This document shows positions 50,436-61,388 of a stretch of DNA of 64,000 bases, in pieces. The notes under the pieces were generated by a model that saw only the letters and a program-made list of their open reading frames with translations, had not been told where the DNA came from and did no database searches. The position numbers and the translations under genes were made by a program. Position 1 is the stretch's first letter; every line of letters starts with the position of its first letter. The DNA comes from Holothuria scabra (taxonomy: Eukaryota > Echinodermata > Holothuroidea > Aspidochirotida > Holothuriidae): the NCBI GenBank assembly GCA_037179385.1, contig CM074200.1, positions 30,445,884-30,509,883 of the forward strand, written 5' to 3'.

Positions 50436-51190
50436 GCCTCAGAATGGCGACTCCGAAATCGATAGGATACTTCCTCTTGCATTTTCTGCCATCTCAGAAT
50501 TCCTGGAAAATGACTTTGAAGATCACGCTCTTCCAGTTTTGACTAGAGCTAGAGCTAAAGCTTTACGTGTTCGAGTGCCAGATTTGCTCCCTGGGAGGAA
50601 AACTTCTCCACCCCCTGCAGCCACGAGTGGGAATGTGCATACTCCTGCACAAAGCAGTGATACTTCATAGCAGCAAAACACTCCAACCCCACCACCCCAC
50701 CTGCTTTCCGTGGTAATTCAGCCCCCAACAGGTGCCCCCCCCCCTCTCTGTGCAGCAACCGCTTCTCCCAGCGCCGCCTCTCTTACATCATCATCCTTTA
50801 CCATCACAAGGTCCAAAGGCGAGCACACCAAAGGCCCAGCCAGAGCCACGTCTGGTAGATTTGCCAGAAGAACGCCACAGAGCACCCCCTGATGACTTGC
50901 TTACGACAAGTAAGCCCTTCCTTGCCGATGTGAAGAATTTTCGGACTTCACACATACCGCATCAAAGAGATATACAACGTGTCATGCACAAATTTCAAAG
51001 TAAAATCATTCGAAACTACGATTTACCATTTGACGCAAAGCAATTGAAAATGCAACAGGCAACGTGTCCCTTCTTTAAGCCAATCTACGATTTTTTGGCG
51101 TATTATATTTTGCCACAAGATGTTAAGTCTGCTCGTACTATTCGTACCCGAACTGAACGATATATTATGTGTGATGGTCTTTTGTTTAGG
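50436..51190 (+). pseudogene. Ty3/gypsy linker between RNase H and integrase, Pro-rich
   Basis: The frame at 50732-51193 reads a Pro-rich, low-complexity stretch and then FLADVKNFRTSHIPHQRDIQ, KMQQATCPFFKPIYDFLAYY and YIMCDGLLFR. The last part is the usual sequence just before the integrase zinc finger. Stops near 50670 and at 51191 break it. Confidence 0.6.
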
Positions 51191-52280
51191 TAGAGAAAAT
51201 TCTTTCAAAATATCATGATGATCTTCTCAGTTGTCACCAAGTTGTTATGAGAACGTATCTCACCATAAGACAACACTTCTTTATGAGAAACATGTTTCAA
51301 GTTGTCAGCAATTATGTTAAAGCTTGCCTTAAATGTCAACAATTTAAACCTAAGCAGGATAAAATCAGACAATTTCATGCAAGAGTACCAGATTCATATC
51401 GTCCTTTTGATAAGATTTGTTTGGATTTCAAAACCATGCCTACATCCAATGCAGGGTATAAACATATGGTTGCATGTGACGAAATTACCAGATTTGTTAT
51501 TTGTGTTCCTTTAAAAACACTTGATGCTCCAACCATTTGTAAGGCGATCTTATACAAAAAATTGTTACTCTTTTTGGTCCTCCTTCTACGCTTATAACAG
51601 ATGCGGCCAGGTCTCTCACTGGGAAATTAGTGGAATTATTGTGTTCTGCACTAAATATAGACAGAAAAGTCATCAGTGTCTGTAATCATGGTAGCCTCCA
51701 AGTTGAAAAGCAGATAAAGACACTTTCAAATTTTTTAAAGGTCAATCTTAACCAATTTTGCACTGATTGGGTGCGATATATTCCTCTCTACGACCTATGC
51801 GTACAACGCATTTCCCTCCCCCCATTTGGGTGACCACAGCCCTTTTGAGTTAGTCTATGGTCGCAAACCACGTGATCTCACAAATTTGAACTTTAACCCC
51901 ATGGAAGGTCTTTCTCACTCGTACAGTGAGTATGTTAATCTTTTGAAGAAAAGGTTTGATCACTTGTCACAAACGATGTTTACACTTCAAAAGCATAATC
52001 AGGATAAGCAACAGCTCGTCTACTTGTACAAGCAAACGAGCTCGTCACTTACTGCCAATTCTCGTAAGATTGTTGCAGAATGGGTTGGACCGCTTGTCAA
52101 ACATGAAATTCTTGACCGCGCTCACTACCTTCTGCAGACATTACAAGGTGATGTTTTGCAAGACGTATTTAACTTTAACAGGCTCAAACCATGTTTTGTA
52201 GAGTATCATATCACAGTAAACCCATTACAAGTGTTGACAAACTTAAAGCAGCATGCGACGAAAATGTGCATATGGGTGTA
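51191..52280 (+). pseudogene. Ty3/gypsy integrase, broken into several frames
   Basis: Visible in order are the HHCC domain with CLKCQQFKP, the first catalytic Asp in FDKICLDFKTMP, the second Asp in TLITDAARSLTG (frame changed near 51570), and the Glu in GSLQVEKQIKTL. After another shift and a stop near 51831 the GPY/F module reads VAEWVGPLVKHEILDR and FNRLKPCF. At least three frame changes make it non-functional. Confidence 0.82.
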
Positions 52281-52698
52281 AATGACGAATCTCATCATAT
52301 TCATCCCAAGATGAAACAGGCAATGTTTTGCCTTCCGTCACAAGCAAAGATATTTTTGCCATTTATCATGTAGATCCCATTGATGTCTCCCTGTGCCTGC
52401 ACCACGTTAAACCCAATCATAATTTAGCTACTATAGTGCCTTTAAATGACCACCAAATAAAGTTTCAATTTCGACGTCTAGCACGATGGAAGTTTGCCGT
52501 GCACGTTTTCATGGAGGAAATTTACAGATTTTGCTGAGTATGCGATTTATGGGAACACTCCCTGATGCTCAGCCCTATAAATTTTGGTGGAATGCTCATC
52601 AATATGCGGACACGACTGACATTTTAGATCACTTATTGGATGCATGTGTCCCAATCACAGGTGGTCCTGCTAAGTTTGTTCAGCGATTGTTTCAGTAA
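52281..52698 (+). pseudogene. Post-integrase coding extension, unknown function
   Basis: Two overlapping frames (52328-52537, 52486-52698) appear to be one sequence interrupted near 52500. They contain DVSLCLHHVKPNHNLATIVP, KFQFRRLARWKFAVHVF and KFWWNAHQYADTTDILDHLL. It lies after the GPY/F module, where Ty3/gypsy elements may have a chromodomain or env. It matches neither by eye. Confidence 0.4.
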
Positions 52699-53225
52699 CA
52701 GGCAGGCATCAATGCGACATTAACTTTTCCACGTATATTTTGCTTATCATACAATCTTCCTTGAATATTGTATTTATCATAATTTCGTGGTCCTTTTGCC
52801 CTGTTCTATACATCTCTGAAATGCCTTGATAAACTAGAAGAAACGTTATGCACTTTATGAAAGTTTATTGCATCTTGTGGTGATAATTGCACTATACTTT
52901 GAAATGTGAGCAAATATTCACTGTCAATCAAATATGTACAGGGGTAAGACAGGAGTGGTATGTCATTGTGGATTCGTCAGAGCGTTTACCCAGTTTACTA
53001 GAATCTACCTGGAACATTAGCAACACTGGTCTTCACATAGAAAATGCTTATCACAAATGAACTTTTGTTGAACCTGACAGTGTTTTCCCCGCTTGCTCAC
53101 AGTCGTAACGAGTTGTATTACCTAAATCTATCAGTTTGAGTCTAGTTACACATTTTTTTCAACAAGAGAATGTTTTCACATTTTAATGTTGTTTGTAACT
53201 CCTAAACTTAACATTTTAAGTGAAG
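52699..53225. other. Non-coding 3' part of the decayed gypsy element
   Basis: AT-rich, no ORF. Probably the 3' untranslated region. I find no LTR here that matches the sequence before 46337. Confidence 0.4.
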
Positions 53226-53306
53226 TGTTCGGCTGGGTTGAGTGTTGGCTCCGACCAGTGTGGTCGTACGTTTGTATAGTCCTGTACATATCGTCTTTTA
53301 TTGTAC
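53226..53306 (+). repeat. Left part of an interrupted LTR (continues at 61389)
   Basis: TGTTCGGCTGGG is a plausible LTR start. It is cut at GTAC by the young gypsy element and resumes at 61389-61636, ending GTTACA next to a primer-binding site. The start is uncertain; the continuity across the insertion follows from the target duplication. Confidence 0.5.
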
Positions 53307-53789
53307 TGTCGTGGATCAAGTGTGACCCAGGCTTCCGATGAAGAGTTCTAACATAAATACTCGAAGGCGACAGGACACAAATGATGAAAAGACTATCGTC
53401 TATATTATTAACAACTGAATGATCAATTTGATGTATTGCTGATTTATAGCTGGGCTGGAATCAACAACTGACAAGGTCATATCATAAGCGAAGTGTACAG
53501 CTTCACTAAAGAGTAAGCAAGAGTTACTGTACGCAACTTAAACTTAGAAAAAGAGTACCTCTGGAAGCAACTCCACAACAAATAACTGCTCTTACGACCA
53601 GCTCTAGGCCAGAGAGATACAGGCCCCGCTGTCGACTAAAATAAGAAGAGAATGAACATATGTGCGCAAATCCTTATATACCCATCCAACCAGCTAACAA
53701 TGATGGATTGTGGGAATACATCCTCTCTTGTACGGATACCCTAAATAAACTCTATGTCAAGGAGACATGGAAATGTCCACACTCCGACA
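53307..53789 (-). repeat. 3' LTR of young Ty3/gypsy element
   Basis: 483 bp, TGTCGTGG...CTCCGACA on the plus strand. It equals 60902-61384 except for four substitutions and no indels. Target duplication GTAC lies at 53303-53306. On the minus strand the purine run AGCAGGGAAGA (53790-53800) precedes it and is the likely polypurine tract. Confidence 0.97.
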
Positions 53790-54138
53790 TCTTCCCTGCT
53801 TGAAATGACAATTTGCCCTCAAACTGGAATTTCAACACAACTCTGTTTTAACTTGTGATCACTATTAAGTAGGTAAATTATTCATTACAGATACACAAAG
53901 TAATTACAATCTAACAAGATGAACAGGTTTACTAATAAAATGATAGCTCACTAGCAGAAAAGTGTGGAAACAACCAAGTGTCTCTCTGAAAGAGCAAGGT
54001 TACTCCCCACTAAAAGCTGGAACACTTGAAAAATGTGAACACAAAACACTTTGATCAGAAGAAAGTACCTCATAGCTTTTCTTCATCTATTAATGCTTTC
54101 ACCTTTAAACAAATGTGAATGACATTTGATCCATATTT

Positions 54139-54675
54139 TTATAGACCTCCCTCGGTCAGATGACAACCATCCCAAATATATTTGGGAAAATTGATTTTCT
54201 TCTGTGGCAATAACTGAATCTTAGGAAACAGGGACTCTAACCTGGTTGCTAGTAGGGAGTTGTATCTTCTAACCCTATGATTGAACATTGCCACTTTTAC
54301 CTGACCAGGTCGAGAAATCTTCGTTCTCTGGATAACAGATAAAAACACAATACACTTAGGCTTAACATTAAAGTGATCAAGCATATTTATGAACTCGAAA
54401 ACCTTATCTACTAATTGACCTGGGGTAACTTCGTGGTCACACAGATCATTTGTGCCCAGATCAACCAGAATAACATCAAAATTACAACGACCTAATGTGA
54501 TTAGATATCTACTAGGTCTCTTAAAAATCTTGTTGAATGTTAGGCCTGAATAACCATGAATTGTGAGAGAACAACTTTCTGGCAAACTTTTTACACATCC
54601 CTCATGGGCCTTAATATACCTTTCTGCACGAGCTGGAAACGAGTGTCCAAATAAACAAAATCGCAATGACGCCAT
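54139..54675 (-). CDS. SGNH/GDSL hydrolase-like ORF inside the gypsy element
   Basis: 178 residues starting MASLRFCLFGHSF. The four SGNH blocks can be placed. The nucleophile is Ser12 in FGHS (GHS in place of GDS). Block II Gly is likely Gly44 in GYSGLT. Block III is Gly74-x-Asn76-Asp77 in VDLGTNDL. Block V is Asp169-x-x-His172 in DGCHLTEGG. SGNH enzymes are esterases/lipases using this Ser-Asp-His set. The ORF lies 115 nt after the last integrase frame and before the 3' LTR, the position of env in gypsy-type retroviruses. It ends soon after the catalytic His. All catalytic positions are kept; the substrate is unknown. Confidence 0.75.
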   Translation of the reverse strand: MASLRFCLFGHSFPARAERYIKAHEGCVKSLPESCSLTIHGYSGLTFNKIFKRPSRYLITLGRCNFDVILVDLGTNDLCDHEVTPGQLVDKVFEFINMLDHFNVKPKCIVFLSVIQRTKISRPGQVKVAMFNHRVRRYNSLLATRLESLFPKIQLLPQKKINFPKYIWDGCHLTEGGL

Positions 54676-54790
54676 GACTACACAGCCTCAGCTCTAGAGA
54701 ATAGCTACTCACGCAAAGAGGATAAACCTTGTTCCGCAGTAAACGGACAACTTCTTGTGAGGCACCAATGACTTAAACGTTTGACATTAC

Positions 54791-55309
54791 TCAATTTTGA
54801 ACTGCTGAACGTGGTAAGTGAAGGGGATTGGAGTGAAGACCCTTTGATTGTCGAGTAGAACGACGGAGAGTAGGCTCAGGTAGACATGAAGACCTCCCTT
54901 GTTCCAAACCTTCATGAACAATAGAGAAAGAAGTTGGTAAATCATCATCACTCTCAGAAGTATCACTTTCAGAACTGTCAGTCTCTGGCAATCCCTTCAA
55001 TACACTATCAATAGGTGGGTCCTGCCCTTTGTCTAAATCTTCCCTTGGATCTTGAATTAGCATTCTCCTATTGACCCACTTTTCACTACCTCCCAGCCAT
55101 GGTCGTATACAATATAAATCCTTTTCAGTGTTGGAAGACACTATCACATAGGCATCTTCACAAAATGCATCTTCTAGCTTGTGCCTGCCCTTGAAAGCAC
55201 ACTTTTTCAATAACACTCTACTACCAGCAGACAGAGGTACAGCATTAGCCCTCTTATCATGCTTCAATTTATCCTTGTTAATTGCGGATTCAATCCTTTG
55301 CCTAACCAA
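54791..55309 (-). pseudogene. Young gypsy element: C-terminal part of integrase
   Basis: Continues the integrase in a third frame. It has RQRIESAINKDK, then a GPY/F-like beta module (AGSRVLLKKCAFKGRHKLED, YCIRPWLGG), an acidic Ser/Asp tract and a basic end (LRRSTRQSKG). A single-base change near 55310-55320 separates it from the preceding frame. No chromodomain is seen. Confidence 0.75.
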
Positions 55310-55773
55310 CTCATAACCCGCTGCAGGAACTTACTTTGTGACTCAACAAAACTTTCAGCCCATTCGCCTCTTGGTATGTTCAATAGATTGTCTAAAGGTA
55401 TCCTTGGTTCCACACCATACACAAGAGTGAAAGGTGCCATCCCAGTGACCCTATGAGGTGTTGAATTGTATATAAACACCAGATGCGGCAAAAGCTCAGG
55501 CCACTGCCGACGATTAGCTCTGTCTATTGATTTGATTAGCCCACATAATGTTTTATTGAAGCGCTCTGTCTGCCCATTACCCTGGGGATGATATGGGCTA
55601 GTTCTGGTTTTCTGAATACCATACAACTTACAAAACTCCTTCACAAGAACGCTTTCAAAATTTCGATCTTGATCAGAATGTATCCTCATAGGAATGCCAT
55701 AATATGCAACCCACTTATCTCTTAAAAACTTTTGCAACAGTAGGGGCAGTTTGATCTTTGCAGGGAACTGCAT
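55264..55773 (-). pseudogene. Young gypsy element: integrase catalytic core, second half
   Basis: This frame gives YYGIPMRIHSDQDRNFES (second catalytic Asp), TSPYHPQGNGQTERFNKTL (catalytic Glu) and the usual LVFIYNSTPHRVTGMAPF. It joins the long gag-pol frame through a one-base shift in an A/T-rich run near 55730. That could be a real inactivating indel or a base-calling error. Confidence 0.85.
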
Positions 55774-58700
55774 GAGCCAGCTTACTGAATGCGTCAGTCA
55801 TAACAAGCACATCTTCAAACCCATGCTTCCCCTTGTCTAGCTTCAAAAAATCAATCGCTAACAACTCAAATGGTCTAAAAGCTAACAAATGTCTGAGTGG
55901 TGGACGGACATTGGGCATTGGAGCTTTGGCAAACGTACACTTAAAACATTTTCGTATGTGTTCCCTAACATCTCTATTCAACCCTGGCCAGTAACATCGT
56001 GCACCAAGTAAACCAATGGTCCTCCCCATACCTTGATGACCCCAGTCATCATGAACTGCTGTCAAAATGACCTTTCTCAACTTAAATGGAACTAGCAGCT
56101 GGAGTCTGTTTGGAAATACCTCCCCCTTAACCTGCCTATACAACACACCTTTGTGTTGCACGATAGTTGGCCACTCCTTCAGCCACACATTACACTTGGC
56201 ATCTATGTGGGAAGGACGTTCTTGACCTATCTCCCACTTGGCATCCCACAATTCCCATATCTGTGATAGAATAGGGTCTTCCCTTTGCATGATTGACAAC
56301 TCCTCATGAGAGAATGAAGGCATTACACTACATGATGCAGCCTTCAGCCCATCAGCACCCAGGCTTTGGTGACCAGACTGTTGCCCCAAATTCAGTGGAA
56401 GAACAGTGCAACCTACAACATCACAACACACATTTGCCATCACATTTTCTCCAACATTTTCTGATACATCCTGTGGACGTCGGCTGAGTGCATCTGCACA
56501 TAGATTTAATTTACCTGTACGATACCTAATTTCTAGATCGAACGGTGCTAGCTGAGCGTCCCATCTCAGCTCAGTTGCCCCTAATTTGGCGGTTTTCAAG
56601 TATGCCAATGGGTTATGATCAGTTAAAACAATTGTATGAGTCCCTCTTAAATATCCTCTAAACTTTTCAGTAACTGCCCATTTAAGGGCAAGAAGCTCGA
56701 TCTTAAAGCTTGAATAATCAGGATACCTTTTCTCTGCTCCCCTAAGACACCTACTGGCAAAGGCTATAGGATTTAAATCCCCTTTAGCATCATATTGAGA
56801 TAGGCATGCACCCAGCCCACTCAGCGAGGCATCCACCTCAACCACAAAATCCTTCCCAAAATCTGGATATGCCAGAACTGGGGCTTTGCATAATTTTGAT
56901 TTCAACAAGGCAAATGCATCTTCAGCCTTGTCTGACCACTGAAAATCTCGAGACTGTCCCTTGCCAGAATTAGCCCGACCGTTGCTGACCAACGCATGTA
57001 GGGGTCCAGCAACTTGAGAGAAATGGTCAATGTACTTCCGATAATAGGATGCTAGGCCTAGGAAAGAGCCAAGCTGATCAATGTTACTTGGCCTTGGCCA
57101 GGCCAAAATCTTCCCCACTTTCTCTGGATCAGTTGAGATACCACAGCCATTAACCACATGTCCCAAAAACTTAACCTCATGCTTAAAAAATTCACATTTA
57201 GCAGGATTGAACTTCAATGAGAATTTACTCAGTCTCTGGAATGCTTTTTCCAGCCTAGATAAGTGCTCCTCAACACTAAAAGAAAAGACTAAAATGTCAT
57301 CCAGATATATAACTAACTCTGTAAGATTAAGGTCACCTAACACCAACTCCATTAACCTTTCAAAGGTACTTGGACTGTTGACTAATCCCTGAGGCATTCT
57401 CGTAAACTCAAACAATCCCCACGGTACCCTAAAAGCTGTCTTTTGCACAGAGTCCGGATGCATTGCCACCTGAAAATATCCCTGTGACAAATCTAGAGTG
57501 GAAAAATACTGTGAACCACCCAAAGCCTCCAAGGTTTCTTTAATGCGAGGTAATGGGAAAGAGTCCTTAACAGTTTTGGCATTTAACTGTCGATAATCAA
57601 TACACAGTCTTAAGTCACCATTTTTCTTCCGTACCAAAACGGTAGGACTTGCGTAAGGACTTACTGATTTTCTTATAATTCCCTTCTGCAGCATACTTTG
57701 TAATAACTCCTTAACCTCTGATATCTGTTGGGGGTAAATTCGCCAGTAGGGCAGATTAACTGGCCTCATGTCAGTCAAATTAATTACATGGGGTATGGCT
57801 TCACAATACCCTAAATCCAAATCATCTTTGGAAATCACATGACTGTAACGTTTCAGCAAATCCCCCACTTGAGCCAGTTGGCTTGTACTCAACCCTGTTG
57901 TCTCAACATTTGGAAAAACTGAATTAGTATTTGCATGGCAGGATTCTTCCTTATCCCCTTCTGAGTCTGTTACCACCTCTGACTCAAGATTACGAGCCTC
58001 TCCATGCAACACTGCGATATCCCTAATATCTACAATTATACCATCGTCTTGTGTTGCCATCATCACTTCTGGCAAAACACTTGCTGTCACCCCTGTGGCC
58101 AGCATAGAAAAGGGTGGCATAACCAAAACCTCCTCCCCTGAATTCTCTACTAAAACCTCAACAGAATTTCGGTGAATACTATAGATACCTTCGTGCACAA
58201 CACCTCCATGGACACCATGTGAATTCTCAACTAAGCACAGTGACTCAGAGATGTTCCTGTCAGGTTTTGAAACAGGAAGGTCTACTACAACACCATCATC
58301 GAAATATCCGGTCAACAGTCTCGCCTCCCCAGGTTGCAAAAGTTGTACACCCTGTCCCAGCCTGAGACTAAAATTCTCAACACTGATAGCCCTTGCGTCT
58401 GTAACCTCATCATTACCCTTATCTGTAGGAGCATTAGCTTTAACCGAATGCAAACTCTGGTGGGCAACTGCTGTAGTACAGTCCCCCGACTCTACAGATA
58501 CCCTGTTAACTTCGGGCAGGCAATTGAACACGAAATCCCAGCAACCCCCATCCTCGCTGGCTGGTACTACTGGGCCTAGAGACTTTAACTTCTTCAAAAT
58601 GTTACAGCCCAGAAGAACTGGGTATTCTTCCCTTTTCCTGGACTTGAACTCTGAGTCTGGTTGTATGAAAAAGCTACCCTTCAATGTGTGGTTCCTGACC

Positions 58701-60076
58701 ACTATATCTAACTCCACATACCCCTCAAAGGGGATATCAACCCCTGAGGCACCATACAAATTAAAATGAAAGTGATCACTAGGCTGCTTTGGCTGACCTC
58801 CTTGATGAGATAGGTACTTAAAATAATATGATGATGGGATGAGAGAGGTCTCTGCCCCAGTGTCCAGAATACAAGTGACTGGAACCCCTGCTATCTCAAC
58901 AGTGGCAGTTGGGCTTCTACTAACTAGTTCCTCAACCAATTTGCTGTCTTCAAACCCTGGATCTGAAACCCCTAACCCTGTAACAGTATTCACTGAGACC
59001 TCTGAGCCGCCCTCAGACTCCTTCACAGTGCCACTTGACTGCAGTGGAGCTGCCGCAGGCTGCATGGCAGTCGCTGCTTTTCCCCCTTCTGCGTTATCTT
59101 TTTCGTCCCGAGAGCCCAAAGACAGTATAGGTACTTGCTTCTCAGGACAATCTCTGGCATAATGGCCCTTCTTGTGACATGAGAAGCACACTAAATCTTT
59201 CACAGGCACACCACTACCCCTTGTAGGACCTGCATATTTCTTAAAACCTCGTCCTTGACCACCACCTATGATAGAAAACAATTTATTAACTTGCTCTTGC
59301 AAGTGTTTCTGTCCCTCAATTAATTCTCTCACTACAAGGTGGTTGGCTGTTGGGTCATTAGTTTCCTGTACACCAACCTCCATAGCCCCTAGGCCTACTT
59401 CTCTCACATAACTTTTCTTAGTGCTCAATGATTCCTGGTCCTTAAAAAAATGTAAGACCTCATCCCTCATAGCAAAAAAGTCTTTATCTTTATTAGCCAT
59501 TTCTATCCTTCTTAACTCACGTTTTGTTAAAGGATCCCTTGCCCCACTTACAAATCTTTCCTTTAGGGCACCTTCCTTAAGGCTAGCTAAGGCTCTTCTT
59601 TCCTCTGTGGAAGCTATGTTCTCCATTTTAACATATATCTTCATTAGTGCCCTACTAAAGTCAGCTAGACTCTCCCCTTCTGCCTGATTTCTTGAATAGA
59701 AGGCAGCATTCAATGACTGGTAGGTTTCAAGGGGGCTAAACCTATTCCTTAACACCTGTGTAATGTCTTCAAAAGACCCCCTAGTTGCAGGGGAGTAACA
59801 CATCAATTCTTCCCTTGCACTTCCGGCTAAATGGTCAATGAGTACCGACGCCTTTTCACCATCTGCTATGGCATACTGCCTACAATATGTGTCACACTCG
59901 TCTAACCATTCTGGCAGTGTTGGATCACCTGCCTTCCTGTGAGATCCACTAAATTTATGAAGCCTAGCCGTAGGATAGGCTTGCAGCTTTAGCCCCTGTA
60001 GGGACTGGGCAAGGGAGTCTGCCAACCCCTTATTAGATTCTGCTAGAATCCTTGCAATGTCTTCAGCTGACATCAT
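55715..60076 (-). CDS. Young Ty3/gypsy element: gag-pol polyprotein
   Basis: 1,453 residues in one open frame. Gag occupies about 1-290; the CCHC knuckle is Cys297-Cys300-His305-Cys310 (CFSCHKKGHYARDC). Aspartyl protease is at 405 (DTGAET). RT spans about 780-970 with LDLSQGYFQV and the catalytic YLDD at 924. RNase H has Asp1082, Glu1127 and Asp1153 (TDHNPLAYL). The integrase zinc finger is His1342/His1347 and Cys1377/Cys1380, with the first catalytic Asp1409 (AIDF). The frame stops inside integrase at a one-base shift; the rest follows in the next frames. Gag and Pol are fused without the usual frameshift. It would copy and integrate the element. Confidence 0.95.
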   Translation of the reverse strand: MMSAEDIARILAESNKGLADSLAQSLQGLKLQAYPTARLHKFSGSHRKAGDPTLPEWLDECDTYCRQYAIADGEKASVLIDHLAGSAREELMCYSPATRGSFEDITQVLRNRFSPLETYQSLNAAFYSRNQAEGESLADFSRALMKIYVKMENIASTEERRALASLKEGALKERFVSGARDPLTKRELRRIEMANKDKDFFAMRDEVLHFFKDQESLSTKKSYVREVGLGAMEVGVQETNDPTANHLVVRELIEGQKHLQEQVNKLFSIIGGGQGRGFKKYAGPTRGSGVPVKDLVCFSCHKKGHYARDCPEKQVPILSLGSRDEKDNAEGGKAATAMQPAAAPLQSSGTVKESEGGSEVSVNTVTGLGVSDPGFEDSKLVEELVSRSPTATVEIAGVPVTCILDTGAETSLIPSSYYFKYLSHQGGQPKQPSDHFHFNLYGASGVDIPFEGYVELDIVVRNHTLKGSFFIQPDSEFKSRKREEYPVLLGCNILKKLKSLGPVVPASEDGGCWDFVFNCLPEVNRVSVESGDCTTAVAHQSLHSVKANAPTDKGNDEVTDARAISVENFSLRLGQGVQLLQPGEARLLTGYFDDGVVVDLPVSKPDRNISESLCLVENSHGVHGGVVHEGIYSIHRNSVEVLVENSGEEVLVMPPFSMLATGVTASVLPEVMMATQDDGIIVDIRDIAVLHGEARNLESEVVTDSEGDKEESCHANTNSVFPNVETTGLSTSQLAQVGDLLKRYSHVISKDDLDLGYCEAIPHVINLTDMRPVNLPYWRIYPQQISEVKELLQSMLQKGIIRKSVSPYASPTVLVRKKNGDLRLCIDYRQLNAKTVKDSFPLPRIKETLEALGGSQYFSTLDLSQGYFQVAMHPDSVQKTAFRVPWGLFEFTRMPQGLVNSPSTFERLMELVLGDLNLTELVIYLDDILVFSFSVEEHLSRLEKAFQRLSKFSLKFNPAKCEFFKHEVKFLGHVVNGCGISTDPEKVGKILAWPRPSNIDQLGSFLGLASYYRKYIDHFSQVAGPLHALVSNGRANSGKGQSRDFQWSDKAEDAFALLKSKLCKAPVLAYPDFGKDFVVEVDASLSGLGACLSQYDAKGDLNPIAFASRCLRGAEKRYPDYSSFKIELLALKWAVTEKFRGYLRGTHTIVLTDHNPLAYLKTAKLGATELRWDAQLAPFDLEIRYRTGKLNLCADALSRRPQDVSENVGENVMANVCCDVVGCTVLPLNLGQQSGHQSLGADGLKAASCSVMPSFSHEELSIMQREDPILSQIWELWDAKWEIGQERPSHIDAKCNVWLKEWPTIVQHKGVLYRQVKGEVFPNRLQLLVPFKLRKVILTAVHDDWGHQGMGRTIGLLGARCYWPGLNRDVREHIRKCFKCTFAKAPMPNVRPPLRHLLAFRPFELLAIDFLKLDKGKHGFEDVLVMTDAFSKLAHAVPCKDQTAPTVAKVFKR

Positions 60077-60877
60077 GAATAACTACTGTGAAGCCAACAA
60101 CCACAGAATACAAACTAGTATGATACTCTAGGGTATTAAAATGGAACTTAAGGCAGCACCAAAGCTACTGTACATGCAATTACAATTTACTAAGGAGCCT
60201 TCCCCGCTGTTCCAATTTTATAACTAATGAAGTGTGCATGCACAACCTACACACTGAAATGAAACAGCTTGGTTGCATGTACTCGAGCCTACTACCCCAT
60301 TGATCTATTCACAAACAACACAGTCTACAGCATTAATTGAATTCAGAATCCCACTTACAGTACAAATACCACCTGTTATGTACATGCTAATCTCAATATA
60401 GCACAGTCCCTGCACCAGTAGTAGCTACGCAAACTGCAATCCCTACAGTTTGATGTGAAACTGGCTCACAAACAAGAAATGTTCTCTGATGACTCCCAGC
60501 TCACTGACTTAGGCACTCCCAGCCTAGACATGAAACTGCCACTGCCATAGTACACCAGACTGTCTATAATAATTCGCTGTGGTGGTCCAATAACTCCCAG
60601 CCTGAGTTCCTTCCCCCAGGTACAGTATATCTCAACTCTTAACAGTCACCTACAGTACTGTAGAACACTGAATTCAACAATTACCATACATGTGGCTGCT
60701 TTCTTGTAGCTTCCCTTCTACTTCCTTTAATGTGGCCAAGGAGACTGAATTAGCATCGATCACAACTTCCAGCCCGCAGACCACAGCTCTTCCTTCTTGA
60801 TTCCAGAGGTACTCTTAGAACTCTTAAAACTAACGTAATTAAGCAAATGCAATTCTGCATCAACTGCTCTTGCTCGC
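60077..60877 (-). other. 5' leader of the young gypsy element
   Basis: About 800 nt between primer-binding site and Gag start, with no ORF of note. It probably holds packaging signals. Short echoes (CCCAGCTCACTGACTTAGGC and CCCAGCCTGAGTTCC types) suggest internal duplication. Confidence 0.5.
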
Positions 60878-60895
60878 ATCCCACTTCTGATACCA
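60878..60895 (-). other. Primer-binding site of the young gypsy element
   Basis: On the minus strand TGGTATCAGAAGTGGGAT lies six bases after the 5' LTR. Its complement, ATCCCACTTCTGATACCA, ends in CCA and resembles tRNA-Leu 3' ends (an inference from memory of such tRNAs). Confidence 0.75.
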
Positions 60896-60901
60896 AAAAT
60901 C

Positions 60902-61384
60902 TGTCGTGGATCAAGTGTGACCCAGGTTTCCGATGAAGAGTTCTAACATAAATACTCGAAGGCGACAGGACACAAATGATGAAAAGACTATCGTCTATAT
61001 TATTAACAACTGAATGATCAATTTGATGTATTGCTGATTTATAGCTGGGCTGGAATAAACAACTGACAAGGTCATATCATAAGCGAAGTGTACAGCTTCA
61101 CTAAAGAGTAAGCAAGAGTTACTGTACGCAACTTAAACTTAGAAAAAGAGTACCTCTGGAAGCAATTCCACAACAAATAACTGCTCTTACGACCAGCTCT
61201 AGGCCAGAGAGATACAGGCCCCGCTGTCGACTAAAATAAGAAGAGAATGAACATATGTGCGCAAATCCTTATATACCCACCCAACCAGCTAACAATGATG
61301 GATTGTGGGAATACATCCTCTCTTGTACGGATACCCTAAATAAACTCTATGTCAAGGAGACATGGAAATGTCCACACTCCGACA
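60902..61384 (-). repeat. 5' LTR of young Ty3/gypsy element
   Basis: 483 bp, TGTCGTGG to CCGACA. GTAC at 61385-61388 repeats the GTAC before the left LTR. Four mismatches to the other LTR indicate recent insertion. Confidence 0.97.
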
Positions 61385-61388
61385 GTAC

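Noticed and set aside
46186..53306. Matching LTR pair for the decayed gypsy element
   Set aside because: The sequence before the primer-binding site at 46337 does not resemble either the region after 52698 or the interrupted LTR at 53226/61389.
58251..59687. Plus-strand open frames of 81-172 codons
   Set aside because: They are antisense shadows of the young gypsy gag-pol frame.
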